Assembly (NCBI GenBank): GCA_937128475.1
Contig: CAKZML010000294.1
Span: 1 to 36,633 of the forward strand
DNA: 36,633 bases
Direction: 5' to 3'
DNA from: an uncultured Chromatiales bacterium
GTDB taxonomy: Bacteria; Pseudomonadota; Gammaproteobacteria; Steroidobacterales; BM003
How positions within the stretch are numbered: position 1 is the first letter of the stretch; every line of letters starts with the position of its first letter. The notes beneath the pieces were generated by a model, which worked only from the letters and a program-made list of their open reading frames with translations, was not told the DNA's origin and ran no database searches. Below are positions 1 through 11,219 of the stretch, piece after piece. The position numbers were made by a program, and so were the translations under genes.

Positions 1-157
1 TAGCGGACACTAACGTAGATCCTTTCTAGTCAATCCGTCCGTCCGCTTACGACCCGAAGCAGACAGTCGAGAGATACTGATATAGACTCATTCCACAGTC
101 TGCTATTGACCCAAAGCGGACTTCGGCTAGACCGTCCGCTTTTGCTAACAAGCTGTC
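1..157. repeat. Cluster of 24-nt palindromic repeats (three copies plus one truncated)
   Basis: The units share the arms GTCCGCT and AGCGGAC around a 10-nt centre often close to TGACCCAA. Copies sit at 41-64 (GTCCGCT/AGCAGAC), 98-121 (GTCTGCT/AGCGGAC) and 134-157 (degenerate second arm). The window opens with the end of a further copy, TAGCGGAC at 1-8. Start-to-start spacing is about 57 nt between the first units and 36 nt to the last. No gene is visible in 1-222 apart from the ribosome binding site of the next gene. More copies lie at 935, 993 and 2275. Confidence 0.7.
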
Positions 158-222
158 TGTCTATTGATCTGCGTGGGCAATTTACCAAGTGAATACTTAA
201 CGATTTATCGGGAGCGATATAA

Positions 223-912
223 ATGGATAGGCCTGTGTTGATACGCATGTTCAGCGAAGGACTCCTGATTGTTGTCAGTATTCTTTTGGCCCTTTCGGCA
301 GACGCATGGATGGACTCACGGAATCAAACTGCCCAACTTGAGTCGCACGTGGCAGCACTGGGCCGCGACTTCGACACGATGCTGGAGCGAGTCAATGCCT
401 CCCATAACGCCGCGGACCGCGGAGTTGATGCTGGCAGACAACTTTCAATTTTCATGCAAGAGGGATCTGAAATAGACTCTGAATTAGCTCGGGAATTGCT
501 CTGGCATCTTGTTTTCTACGAGGTTTTCACAGCGAGCCCTGGCGCATACCAGGCATTAGTTGCGTCAGGAAACCTCGAGCTTCTCCAGAATGATCGATTG
601 AAAATTGAACTCGCAGATTTTTTCGGATCATTTGAAGACGTACGGGCAAGTGAGAAACTGTTGTTAGAGACTCAAATTGCTTTTTTTAGTTCCAATACGT
701 TTAGCCAACTAGCCGGTTGGCATCGCATGGGTCAGGCAGGCATTCCTGTGGCAGGTGATTTCCCTGTCGACCAATGGTCTGGTTCCGACGAATTCATGAG
801 CGCGGTGGGCATCTACACGGTACGCCAGGCCGATGTGCTGGAAGATTATAAATATCTGAAAAACCGCATCCAGAGCATTGTTGCCATCATCGCATCAGAA
901 GCGTCGAACTAA
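223..912 (+). CDS. Membrane-anchored hypothetical protein (DUF6090-like)
   Basis: This 229-residue protein has one N-terminal hydrophobic segment at about residues 9-28 (LLIVVSILLALSADAW), followed by a charged, mostly helical soluble part. The hydrophobic segment leading into an aspartate/tryptophan-rich turn resembles the DUF6090 family, whose function is unknown; this rests on pattern memory only. The ATG at 223 is preceded by GGGAG at a good distance. No catalytic motif is visible. The gene stands alone between palindromic repeat clusters and has a more AT-rich codon choice than the metabolic genes further right, which hints at an acquired accessory gene. Orientation and topology (a short inside N-terminus with the domain in the periplasm, or the reverse) cannot be settled. 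Confidence 0.65.
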   Translation: MDRPVLIRMFSEGLLIVVSILLALSADAWMDSRNQTAQLESHVAALGRDFDTMLERVNASHNAADRGVDAGRQLSIFMQEGSEIDSELARELLWHLVFYEVFTASPGAYQALVASGNLELLQNDRLKIELADFFGSFEDVRASEKLLLETQIAFFSSNTFSQLAGWHRMGQAGIPVAGDFPVDQWSGSDEFMSAVGIYTVRQADVLEDYKYLKNRIQSIVAIIASEASN

Positions 913-934
913 TATCTGTTAGCAAAACCTGAAC

Positions 935-958
935 GTCCGCTCCTGGCCCATAGCGGAC
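935..958. repeat. 24-nt palindromic repeat copy
   Basis: Perfect arms GTCCGCT and AGCGGAC flank a 10-nt centre. It lies 22 nt after the stop of the preceding gene, in a 300-nt gap (913-1212) where I see no gene. The gap holds only this copy, the next degenerate copy and the leader of the lipoprotein gene. Confidence 0.7.
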
Positions 959-992
959 ATTCATCTGGACTCTTTCTGATCTCACCACCCCT

Positions 993-1015
993 GTGCCTAT
1001 GACCCAAAGCCGGCA
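993..1015. repeat. Degenerate palindromic repeat copy
   Basis: The central part, TGACCCAAAGC, matches the 98-121 copy, but both arms are diverged (GTGCCTA / AGCCGGC). It starts 58 nt after the start of the 935 copy, the same step as between the copies at 41 and 98. Confidence 0.5.
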
Positions 1016-1212
1016 TCAATAGGCACATCTCAGAATTGACTGCTTTCGCAATCGTAGGACAATTGACTCTGCGATAAAGGCAAACCTAGCGAAAGCTGGT
1101 GACGCAAAGCCAGGGGTCCTCGCTTCCTCCGAGACGCTTCTTCGCTTCGAAGGACCCAAGATCGCCTGACTGCCGCCGACTGCGGGCAATCAAGTCCCGC
1201 TTAGGAGGAAAG

Positions 1213-2190
1213 ATGAGCAAATCACTTCGCATTACTTTGCTTGCGGCGCTACTGCTTTGGGGCTGTGCGGCATCTCCGACGATGAAAGATGTCGAGCAGG
1301 TGGCTGCCGATTCGAGCATTGTCTTCGGAAGCATTGAAGTTTACGAGGATGGCAAACAGCAGGAGTGGGGTTCCAGGTTCTTTGGTTATGATCACTTCTA
1401 CCTCATCATCCTGCCTTCGGGGACTAACGAGGCAATAACGTACAAACTGGATAAGGAAGGTAAATTCTTTTGGACTCTTCCCACCGGTGAATACCTGTTG
1501 CTTGGTTACATCTGGGATACCGATATCGGGCAGCGGACCGGTCGCATCGGCACGACCTTCCAGTCGCCGGATGCTGGAACTAGCACATATATTGGTTCGA
1601 TAGTGTTTCGCGGAAACATTGTCTTTCTCATCCCCGGTTTTGAGGATAAGTTTGATGAGATTGCGGCGCTGCACGATGAAAGATTTCCGGATCGCAGCGC
1701 CGCCGATGTCAAACAGTTGATGGAAGTGCCCAAGCCCATCGGCAACTTCCAGGGCTTTCGTGGATCCTGCAATGAAGACTGGGAGATTAGCTGCACCGAG
1801 CGTTTTGACGGCGTGACACCAATATCTCCAGACGTGACCACATCCGGATTCCCGGTTGTTAACAATCTGACGCCGGAGTTTCGCTGGGAAGGGAGCCCGA
1901 AATCCGAGGTCAGTTACGACCTGGTTCTCTACGAAGCCGCATCCTACGCAATTGGCGGTGCCTTGATGCCGTCATACACCCGTGGGCGTGTCGTTGCCTA
2001 TGTAGAGGATTTGTCGGAACCGCGGTGGCAACCTGAAACGCCCCTCAAGCCGGATACGCGGTATATCTGGTCAGTGCGTCTTCGCGAAGCTCAGACGGTG
2101 TCCGAGTGGTCTACCCAAAGCCATTCCACGTTTCTTCTCGTTTACGCGAGTTTCGGACATGGGCAGTGGTTCCAGTTTAAGACCGAATAG
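1213..2190 (+). CDS. Putative lipoprotein with C-terminal FnIII-like domain
   Basis: The product is 325 residues. The ORF track opens at 1099, but the ATG at 1213 directly follows TTAGGAGGAAAG, an excellent ribosome binding site, and begins a lipoprotein signal peptide: basic MSKSLR, a hydrophobic run, then LLLWGC with Cys18 as the probable lipidated residue. The mature N-terminal half (about 30-160) is beta-rich with no family I recognise. The C-terminal part (about 215-325) has a fibronectin type III-like pattern (PEFRWEG, YDLVLYEA, LKPDTRYIWSVRL, then WSTQS). Two cysteines close together near residue 190 could form a disulfide. It is likely an envelope protein. The function is unknown, and no operon partner is visible. 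Confidence 0.75.
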   Translation: MSKSLRITLLAALLLWGCAASPTMKDVEQVAADSSIVFGSIEVYEDGKQQEWGSRFFGYDHFYLIILPSGTNEAITYKLDKEGKFFWTLPTGEYLLLGYIWDTDIGQRTGRIGTTFQSPDAGTSTYIGSIVFRGNIVFLIPGFEDKFDEIAALHDERFPDRSAADVKQLMEVPKPIGNFQGFRGSCNEDWEISCTERFDGVTPISPDVTTSGFPVVNNLTPEFRWEGSPKSEVSYDLVLYEAASYAIGGALMPSYTRGRVVAYVEDLSEPRWQPETPLKPDTRYIWSVRLREAQTVSEWSTQSHSTFLLVYASFGHGQWFQFKTE

Positions 2191-2274
2191 GTTGTCTGTT
2201 ACATGCACAGGCTATCCAGGGAGGGAATCTGAATCCATCCGGGATGTCCGGTTAGATTTCAAGGCCATTTGAAT

Positions 2275-2298
2275 GTTGCCTGCTGGCCGATAGCGGAA
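2275..2298. repeat. Degenerate palindromic repeat copy
   Basis: The right half, TGGCCGATAGCGGAA, aligns with the copy at 935-958 (TGGCCCATAGCGGAC), while the left arm is decayed. It lies between the lipoprotein stop and the terminator at 2322 and marks the right edge of the repeat-bearing segment. Confidence 0.5.
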
Positions 2299-2321
2299 AC
2301 TCACCTGGATCTGAAATAAAA

Positions 2322-2353
2322 AAAGGGCGCAGGTTTTGCCTGCGCCCTTTTTG
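2322..2353. terminator. Bidirectional rho-independent terminator
   Basis: A perfect 12-bp stem, AAAGGGCGCAGG / CCTGCGCCCTTT, encloses a 5-nt loop. A T-run follows on the plus strand, and an A-run before the stem supplies the U-tract for minus-strand transcripts. It lies 21 nt past the aldehyde dehydrogenase stop (minus strand) and about 130 nt past the lipoprotein stop (plus strand), so it can serve both convergent genes. Confidence 0.93.
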
Positions 2354-2373
2354 TTTCTTCCTGGAACGCGTTG

Positions 2374-3918
2374 TTACAGGTCGAACTTGATGCCCTGGGC
2401 CAGCGGCAAATCGCTACCCCAGTTGATGGTGCAAGTCTGGCGACGCATGTAACCCTTCCAGGCGTCGGAGCCGGACTCGCGGCCACCGCCGGTTTCCTTC
2501 TCGCCACCGAAAGCGCCACCGACCTCGGCACCGGAAGTGCCGATGTTGACGTTGGCGATACCGCAGTCACTACCTGCCGCTGACAGGAATCGCTCTGCGT
2601 GCTGCACCTTGTCGGTGAAGATTGCCGAGGACAGGCCCTGGGGCACGTCGTTATGCAGTTCCAGGGCTTCGTCCAGCGTGCTGTACTTGATCAGATACAC
2701 GATGGGGGCGAAGGTTTCGGACTGCACGATGTCCCAGTGGTTCTCGGCAACGATGATGGTCGGCTCGACGAAGAAGCCGTTGCCTTCGATGCGCTTGCCA
2801 CCACACAGGACTTCGCCACCGGCTGCACGCGCAGCCTCGACGGCGGCCAGGTAGTTGCCTACTGACTTCTCATCGATGAGCGGGCCCATCAGGGTGCCTT
2901 CTTTCAGGGGATCGCCAATGCGAACCTGCTTGTAAGCAGCAACCAGCTTTTCCTTGAGTTCGTCAAAACGTGACTCGTGGATCAGTACCCTGCGGGTGCT
3001 GGTGCAACGCTGACCGGCAGTACCGACGGCGCCAAAAGCTATCGCAGGAATGGCCAGGCCCAGGTTGGCAAACTCGTCCACGATGATCGCGTTGTTGCCG
3101 CCCAGTTCCAGAATTACTTTACCCATGCGCTTGGCAAGGTTTCCGCCCACGATGCGACCGATGCGGGTGGAGCCGGTGAAGGACACCATGGCAACCCGCG
3201 GGTCGTTCACAAACTTGTCAGCCAGCAGGTGGTCGTGATCCAGGAACATCTGGAAGACAGGCGGGAAGCCGTTTTCTTCGATGACCTTGTTCACGATATT
3301 CTGTACAGCGACCGCGCACAGGGGAGTCTGGTGCGAAGGCTTCCATACGGTCACGTTTCCGCACACTGCGGCGATGAACGCGTTCCAGGCCCATACAGCG
3401 ACCGGGAAGTTGAAGGCACTAATCACGCCGATGACGCCCAGGGGCTGCCACTGTTCATACATGCGATGGTCCTGGCGCTCTGACGGCATGGTCTTGCCGT
3501 AGAGCATGCGGGCCTGGCCGACGGCGAAATCTGCAACGTCGATCATTTCCTGCACTTCGCCATCACCCTCGGCCTTGATCTTGCCCATTTCCAGGGCGAC
3601 CAGGCTGCCCAGGGCATCCTTGTGCTTACGCAATTCGTCTGCGCACAGGCGTACCAGTTCGCCACGACGGGGGGCGGGCACTTTACGCCATTCTCTGGCC
3701 ACTTCCTCGGCAGAGCTCATGACATTCTCATAGTCATCGAGGCTGGCGGCGTAGACATTACCAATGGTCTTGCCAGAGGCGGGGCTCAAGGATTCGACGA
3801 CGCCGTCGTCGGCACTGCCGGACCAGCCGTGGCTGCCGGACCAGGTGCCCTGGTTTTCAGTTTCAAGGCCCAGATGTTCGAACATCCAGAACTTCTCGAT
3901 CGCGCTGGCGATGGTCAT
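2374..3918 (-). CDS. amaB: ALDH7-family aldehyde dehydrogenase (aminoadipate-semialdehyde type)
   Basis: This 514-residue NAD(P)+-dependent aldehyde dehydrogenase shows the general-base motif LELGGNN, the nucleophile region [12 protein letters not shown] and the C-terminal block [20 protein letters not shown]. That block, together with the ending [10 protein letters not shown], is diagnostic of ALDH7 (antiquitin, piperidine-6-carboxylate / alpha-aminoadipic semialdehyde dehydrogenase). The expected role is oxidation of the semialdehyde to L-2-aminoadipate in lysine catabolism. No lysine-pathway neighbour is present, so the substrate comes from family membership alone. The ATG at 3918 is preferred over the longer ORF start at 3972 because AGGAG stands 9 nt before it. 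The gene is divergent from the DAHP synthase and ends at a strong terminator. Confidence 0.92.
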   Translation of the reverse strand: MTIASAIEKFWMFEHLGLETENQGTWSGSHGWSGSADDGVVESLSPASGKTIGNVYAASLDDYENVMSSAEEVAREWRKVPAPRRGELVRLCADELRKHKDALGSLVALEMGKIKAEGDGEVQEMIDVADFAVGQARMLYGKTMPSERQDHRMYEQWQPLGVIGVISAFNFPVAVWAWNAFIAAVCGNVTVWKPSHQTPLCAVAVQNIVNKVIEENGFPPVFQMFLDHDHLLADKFVNDPRVAMVSFTGSTRIGRIVGGNLAKRMGKVILELGGNNAIIVDEFANLGLAIPAIAFGAVGTAGQRCTSTRRVLIHESRFDELKEKLVAAYKQVRIGDPLKEGTLMGPLIDEKSVGNYLAAVEAARAAGGEVLCGGKRIEGNGFFVEPTIIVAENHWDIVQSETFAPIVYLIKYSTLDEALELHNDVPQGLSSAIFTDKVQHAERFLSAAGSDCGIANVNIGTSGAEVGGAFGGEKETGGGRESGSDAWKGYMRRQTCTINWGSDLPLAQGIKFDL

Positions 3919-3959
3919 TGGTGTTACTCCTGCTATGGTCTTTGGTCCCGGCATCCAGA

Positions 3960-3987
3960 TTGTGGACACCATCGTAGCCGGTAATTA
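3960..3987 (+). promoter_or_regulatory. Possible sigma70 promoter for the DAHP synthase gene
   Basis: TTGTGG and TAATTA are separated by 16 nt within the 128-nt divergent region between the aldehyde dehydrogenase and DAHP synthase starts. Both hexamers are imperfect. No trp/tyr operator or leader peptide was recognised. Confidence 0.3.
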
Positions 3988-4046
3988 TCTCACAAAGCTT
4001 GTTTCTATGCTTCCTTAGAGAGTGTGAACGGGGTAGCATCCCCGCC

Positions 4047-5408
4047 ATGTCTAGCATTAAGCACAGCCCCGAATGGAGTCCATCTAGCTGGCAAAGCAAG
4101 GTGGCCGAACAGCAACCCCTTTATCCCGACCAGGCGAAGGTTCAGGACGTATTGCGCAGGCTTGGTAGTCTGCCGCCCCTGGTGACCTCATGGGAGGTTG
4201 AAAAGCTCAAGGACGATATCGCCCGTGCCCAGCGTGGCGAGGCGTTTTTGCTCCAGGGTGGCGACTGCGCCGAGAACTTTGACGATTGCCAGTCGGACTT
4301 GATTGCGGTCAAGCTGAAAATCCTGCTCCAGATGAGTGTTGTGCTGCTGCATGGCCTGAAAATGCCCATCATCAGGGTAGGGCGGATGGCAGGTCAGTAT
4401 GCCAAGCCTCGTTCGGCGGACACTGAGACCCGGGACGGGGTGTCCCTGCCCAGCTACCGGGGTGACCTGGTGAATCGCATGGGCTTCACTCTCGAGGACC
4501 GGACCCCGGATCCCGAGTTGATGATCAAGGGCTACAGCCTGTCTGCCCTGACCCTGAATTTTGTACGTGCCCTGGTGGATGGCGGCTTTGCCGATTTACA
4601 TCACCCGGAGTACTGGGACCTGGATTTCCTGGGGCACTCACCCCAGAAAGCCGAGTACCAACGCATCGTGAGCTCTATTAGTGACTCGCTGGATTTCCTT
4701 GAGACCATCAGCCGTCGGCCGATTCACCAGAGCTCCCACGCGACATTTTTCGCCAGTCACGAGGGCCTGCACCTGCCTTATGAGCAGGCCCAGACCCGAT
4801 ACCTGGAACACCGGAAGCGTTGGTACAACCTGTCCACCCATATGCCGTGGATCGGGATGCGTACCGCCACCATGGATGGCGCTCACGTTGAACTGTTCCG
4901 AGGAATCGCCAACCCGATCGGGGTGAAGGTGGGTCCGGGCATGACCGCCCAGTGGCTGCACGACCTGATTTCTGTGCTCAACCCGGATAATGAACCCGGT
5001 CGCCTGGTCCTGATTCACCGCTTTGGTGCGGCCAGGATCAAGGAGCAGTTGCCTGAGATGATCAGTGCGGTTCAGGCTACTGGCAGTCCGGTGCTGTGGG
5101 TGTGTGACCCGATGCACGGGAATACCGAAACTGCGGCCTCAGGGGTCAAGACCCGGCGCTTCGAAAATATCCTGTCTGAACTGCAGTCGGCTTTTGCCGT
5201 GCACCAGGATGCCGGCAGTCACCTCGGTGGTGTCCATTTCGAGCTTACCGGTGAGAACGTGACCGAATGCACCGGCGGCGCCCGTGGGCTTGCTGATGGT
5301 GACCTGGGCCTGGCCTACAAGTCACAGGTCGATCCTCGACTGAACTACGAGCAGGCCCTGGAAATGGCCATGCTTATCGCCGGTTGCCGACAGGTCTCGG
5401 GCGCCTAG
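4047..5408 (+). CDS. Class II 3-deoxy-7-phosphoheptulonate (DAHP) synthase
   Basis: This is the first enzyme of the shikimate pathway, condensing phosphoenolpyruvate with erythrose 4-phosphate. The 453-residue protein carries class II (plant/Pseudomonas type) signatures: WSPSSW near the N-terminus, FLLQGGDCAENF with the metal-ligand cysteine, IRVGRMAGQYAKPRS, the GIANPIGVKVGPGM phosphate-binding stretch, VWVCDPMHGNT and VHFELTGENVTEC. The length fits bacterial class II enzymes. I chose the ATG at 4047 because the protein then begins just ahead of the conserved WSPSSW; the ORF-track start at 3999 adds 16 unrelated residues. No strong ribosome binding site is visible. The 3' end overlaps the convergent rluE gene by 35 nt. 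Confidence 0.93.
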   Translation: MSSIKHSPEWSPSSWQSKVAEQQPLYPDQAKVQDVLRRLGSLPPLVTSWEVEKLKDDIARAQRGEAFLLQGGDCAENFDDCQSDLIAVKLKILLQMSVVLLHGLKMPIIRVGRMAGQYAKPRSADTETRDGVSLPSYRGDLVNRMGFTLEDRTPDPELMIKGYSLSALTLNFVRALVDGGFADLHHPEYWDLDFLGHSPQKAEYQRIVSSISDSLDFLETISRRPIHQSSHATFFASHEGLHLPYEQAQTRYLEHRKRWYNLSTHMPWIGMRTATMDGAHVELFRGIANPIGVKVGPGMTAQWLHDLISVLNPDNEPGRLVLIHRFGAARIKEQLPEMISAVQATGSPVLWVCDPMHGNTETAASGVKTRRFENILSELQSAFAVHQDAGSHLGGVHFELTGENVTECTGGARGLADGDLGLAYKSQVDPRLNYEQALEMAMLIAGCRQVSGA

Positions 5409-5982
5409 ATCGGGGAATCTTGCCGAAGGCAGTAGTAATCTCGGCCGGGGTCAGTTCCCGGCAGTGACCCGGGGCCAGCCCTGCCACCTCCAGTGTGCCG
5501 ATATGGGTACGGATCAAGCGCAGGGTAGGGAAGCCTACCGCCGCGGTCATTCGACGCACCTGGCGATTTCGGCCTTCCTTGAGCTCAAGTTCCAGCCAGC
5601 TTGCAGGGATGTTCTTGCGTACTCGTATCGGCGGTACTCGCTCCCAAAGCCATTCCGGTTCTTCCATTACCCTGGCACTGACAGCCCTGGCAGGGCCATC
5701 CTTGAGATCGACACCGTTGACCAGTTGCCGGGCCGCCTCGGGGGTGATGGTTCCTTCCACCTGGGCAAGGTATCGCTTGCTCACGCCGTGTTCGGGATGG
5801 GAGATGCGTGCCTTGAGCTTTCCATCATCGGTAAGCAGGACCATTCCCTCGCTGTCGTAGTCCAGTCGCCCCGCCGGGTAAACCCCGGGCGCAACAACGT
5901 AGTCAGACAGGGTCTTACGTCCCGAATTATCGGTGAACTGGCACATAACCTGAAATGGTTTGTTTAACAAAAACAGACTCAT
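5374..5982 (-). CDS. rluE: 23S rRNA pseudouridine synthase, RluE-type
   Basis: The 202-residue RsuA/RluB/E/F-family enzyme isomerises a uridine in 23S rRNA (U2457 for E. coli RluE). The catalytic motif GRLDYDSEGMVLLT puts the nucleophilic aspartate at Asp41. KRYLAQVEG, LELELKEGRNRQVRRM and LRLIRTHIG complete the family pattern. There is no N-terminal S4 domain, which is typical of RluE and separates it from RsuA/RluB/RluF. The basic tail (PRSRRPRPVGNRR) may bind RNA. The protein begins MSLFLLNKPF as expected for RluE. The gene converges on the DAHP synthase gene with a 35-nt overlap and is transcribed away from aceB, so it shares the 5983-6174 intergenic region. Confidence 0.88.
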   Translation of the reverse strand: MSLFLLNKPFQVMCQFTDNSGRKTLSDYVVAPGVYPAGRLDYDSEGMVLLTDDGKLKARISHPEHGVSKRYLAQVEGTITPEAARQLVNGVDLKDGPARAVSARVMEEPEWLWERVPPIRVRKNIPASWLELELKEGRNRQVRRMTAAVGFPTLRLIRTHIGTLEVAGLAPGHCRELTPAEITTAFGKIPRSRRPRPVGNRR

Positions 5983-6174
5983 ACAACGTACTCAAAACAG
6001 CCGTGACGGCAATGGTAACAGGCCGGGCAGGGACTACTTGCTCAATTCTCCTGCCTTGCTAGTATCGGGGTCACAGCGTATCATTGTGCGCTGCAATATA
6101 TATCCACCCGATGGACACAAAATCCGGTTAATGACCCGCGAACATTACATTTAAAACCCGAAGGAGTAGGGGCC

Positions 6175-7758
<1,584 letters not shown>

Positions 7759-7773
7759 GAAAGAGGATTAGAC

Positions 7774-9051
7774 ATGACGGACAAAGCAATTGAGCAACTG
7801 AGCAAAGAATGGGAAACCAATCCCCGTTGGAAAGGGGTCGTCAGGGATTATTCAGCTGCTGACGTGGTCAGGCTCCGCGGCTCGGTGCATGTAGAGCATT
7901 CCCTTGCCCGTCTAGGCGCCGAAAAGCTTTGGCGCTATTTGCACGAGTACGATTACACCAATGCCCTGGGAGCCTTGACCGGTAACCAGGCCATGCAGCA
8001 GGTGAGAGCCGGCTTGCGCGCTATCTACCTCTCGGGTTGGCAGGTTGCAGGCGATGCCAACCTGGCTGGCCAGATGTATCCCGACCAGTCCCTGTATCCG
8101 GCTGATTCGGTTCCAGCCGTGGTCAAGCGGATTAACAACACCCTGTTACGTGCCGACCAACTGCATCACGCCGAAGGCGATAACAGCATCGACTGGATGC
8201 AGCCTATCGTTGCAGATGCCGAAGCCGGTTTTGGCGGCGTGCTGAATGCCTTTGAATTGATGAAAGCCATGATCGAAGCTGGCGCTGCCGGCGTGCATTT
8301 CGAGGACCAGCTGTCCTCGGCCAAGAAGTGCGGACACATGGGCGGTAAAGTGTTGGTTCCGACCCAGGAAGCGGTGAGTAAGCTGGTCGCTGCCCGCCTG
8401 GCAGCCGACGTCAGCGGCACGCCGACCCTGGTGATTGCCCGTACCGATGCCGATGCAGCCAACCTGTTGACCTCTGACGTCGATGACAGGGATAAGGAAT
8501 TCTGCACCGGTGAGCGTACTAACGAAGGTTTCTACCGGGTTCGTGCCGGTCTGGACCAGGCGATTAATCGTGGTTTGGCCTATGCCCCGTATTCGGACCT
8601 GGTCTGGTGTGAAACCTCCAAGCCTGAACTTGAGCAGGCCAAGAAGTTTGCCGAGGCTATTCACAAGGAATACCCGGACCAGATGCTGTCTTATAACTGT
8701 TCGCCGTCGTTCAACTGGAAGCGCAATCTGGATGACGTCACCATCGCCAAGTTCCAGCGCGAACTGGCAGCCATGGGTTACAAGTTCCAGTTCATCACCC
8801 TGGCAGGCTTCCATGCCCTGAACTACTCAATGTTCCAGCTGGCCAAGGGTTACAAGGAAACCCAGATGAAAGCCTATGTGGAGTTGCAGGAGGCCGAATT
8901 TGCCGCCGAGGTCGATGGCTACACCGCGACCAAGCATCAGCGCGAGGTCGGTGCAGGGTACTTCGATGCAGTGACCCAGGCCGCGACCTCTGGAACCAGC
9001 TCCCTGAGTGCTCTGGAAGGTTCGACCGAGGAAGAACAGTTCGAACATTGA
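7774..9051 (+). CDS. aceA: Isocitrate lyase (glyoxylate shunt)
   Basis: This 425-residue enzyme cleaves isocitrate to succinate and glyoxylate. The active-site signature [17 protein letters not shown] gives the catalytic Cys186. [43 protein letters not shown] and [12 protein letters not shown] are further family blocks. The length is close to that of E. coli AceA (434). AGAGG lies 8 nt before the ATG. It is the second gene of the aceBA operon, and a hairpin follows at 9089. With aceB it bypasses the decarboxylating TCA steps for growth on C2 compounds or fatty acids; it competes for isocitrate with the icd product encoded next. Confidence 0.97.
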   Translation: MTDKAIEQLSKEWETNPRWKGVVRDYSAADVVRLRGSVHVEHSLARLGAEKLWRYLHEYDYTNALGALTGNQAMQQVRAGLRAIYLSGWQVAGDANLAGQMYPDQSLYPADSVPAVVKRINNTLLRADQLHHAEGDNSIDWMQPIVADAEAGFGGVLNAFELMKAMIEAGAAGVHFEDQLSSAKKCGHMGGKVLVPTQEAVSKLVAARLAADVSGTPTLVIARTDADAANLLTSDVDDRDKEFCTGERTNEGFYRVRAGLDQAINRGLAYAPYSDLVWCETSKPELEQAKKFAEAIHKEYPDQMLSYNCSPSFNWKRNLDDVTIAKFQRELAAMGYKFQFITLAGFHALNYSMFQLAKGYKETQMKAYVELQEAEFAAEVDGYTATKHQREVGAGYFDAVTQAATSGTSSLSALEGSTEEEQFEH

Positions 9052-9088
9052 TCGGGTTTTGAATTGCCCCATGGTGGGGTGTCCACGT

Positions 9089-9120
9089 CGACGCGGCTCT
9101 AGGGCCGCGTCGTCGTTTTT
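9089..9120 (+). terminator. Probable rho-independent terminator after aceA
   Basis: A 9-bp GC-rich stem (CGACGCGGC / GCCGCGTCG) with a 6-nt loop is followed after 3 nt by TTTTT. It sits 37 nt downstream of the aceA stop and about 100 nt ahead of icd, separating the two units. Confidence 0.75.
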
Positions 9121-9216
9121 AAAAACTTCAGGCAACAATTTTCACCGAAGATCGGCCAGACAAGGGCGAGTGGTTGGTGTTAAAATTCGCGCCGTTTTTC
9201 GCATTTTGGCTTGCTT

Positions 9217-10512
<1,296 letters not shown>

Positions 10513-10534
10513 TATAATCAATCAGTTATAACGG

Positions 10535-10547
10535 ATAGTTAAACTAT
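10535..10547. promoter_or_regulatory. 13-bp AT-rich palindrome before the uracil-DNA glycosylase gene
   Basis: ATAGTT-A-AACTAT is a perfect inverted repeat in the 38-nt AT-rich gap between the icd stop and the GTG start of the next gene. It could be an operator or simply AT-rich spacer; the protein that would bind it is unknown. Confidence 0.3.
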
Positions 10548-10550
10548 ATT

Positions 10551-11201
10551 GTGGATATAAATCCTGCCTGTTTTCAACTGGACTGCACCCGCTGTACGCG
10601 GCTGGCAGACTTCCTGACCCAGGTCAGGCAGGATCATCCCGACTACCACGGCCGACCCGTACCGCCATTTGGTGACCCACGGGCTCGGCTGTTGGTTGTA
10701 GGCCTGGCACCGGGCATGCATGGGGCTAACGCCAGCGGGCGACCCTTTACCGGTGATCATGCCGGAATACTCCTGTATGAGACGCTGTATGCCTACGGGT
10801 TTGCCAGCGCCCCGGTATCCCTGAGCGCCGACGACGGGCTCGAATTGCTGAATTGTCGCATTACCAACGCGGTCAAGTGCCTGCCGCCCCAGAACAAACC
10901 TACCGGCCCTGAAGTTCGCCTGTGCAACGATTTCCTGGCCAACGAATTGCAGACCGTGGCTGCCGGCGGGGTCATCCTGGCCCTGGGTTCGATAGCTCAC
11001 CAGGCAGTTTTAAGGGCGTGTGGCCTCAAGCTTTCGGACCACAAATTTGGTCATGCTGCCGAGCACGACCTGCCGGGTGGGCGCCGATTGCTGGACTCCT
11101 ACCATTGCAGCCGGTACAACACCCAGACAAAGCGCCTGACCGGGGACATGTTCAAACAGGTCTTCCAACGGGCCCGGGATTTACTGGATATCGCTGAATA
11201 A
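10551..11201 (+). CDS. Family 5 (UDGb-type) uracil-DNA glycosylase, Fe-S
   Basis: This 216-residue base-excision repair enzyme is predicted to remove uracil (and in family 5 also hypoxanthine and other deaminated bases) from DNA. Motif 1 is VVGLAPGMHGAN (about 50-60), with GRPFTGDHAG following. The second motif, HCSRYNTQTKRLT, stands at about 185-197. Four cysteines (12, 15, 110, 125) are placed as expected for the [4Fe-4S] cluster. The length equals that of characterised UDGb enzymes (about 220). The absence of an Asp or Asn in motif 1 is normal for family 5. The start is GTG at 10551, and an in-frame TAG lies at 10536. No clear ribosome binding site is visible. It sits 18 nt before uvrC, forming a small repair unit. 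Confidence 0.88.
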   Translation: MDINPACFQLDCTRCTRLADFLTQVRQDHPDYHGRPVPPFGDPRARLLVVGLAPGMHGANASGRPFTGDHAGILLYETLYAYGFASAPVSLSADDGLELLNCRITNAVKCLPPQNKPTGPEVRLCNDFLANELQTVAAGGVILALGSIAHQAVLRACGLKLSDHKFGHAAEHDLPGGRRLLDSYHCSRYNTQTKRLTGDMFKQVFQRARDLLDIAE

Positions 11202-11219
11202 GCCCATTGCGACAGGGGA

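Noticed and set aside
1-157. The spaced 24-nt repeats as a CRISPR array
   Set aside because: Repeats are degenerate, spacing changes from about 57 to 36 nt, copies also occur singly elsewhere, and no cas gene is present.
1099-1212. N-terminal extension of the lipoprotein
   Set aside because: It would bury the lipoprotein signal peptide; the ATG at 1213 has a near-perfect ribosome binding site.
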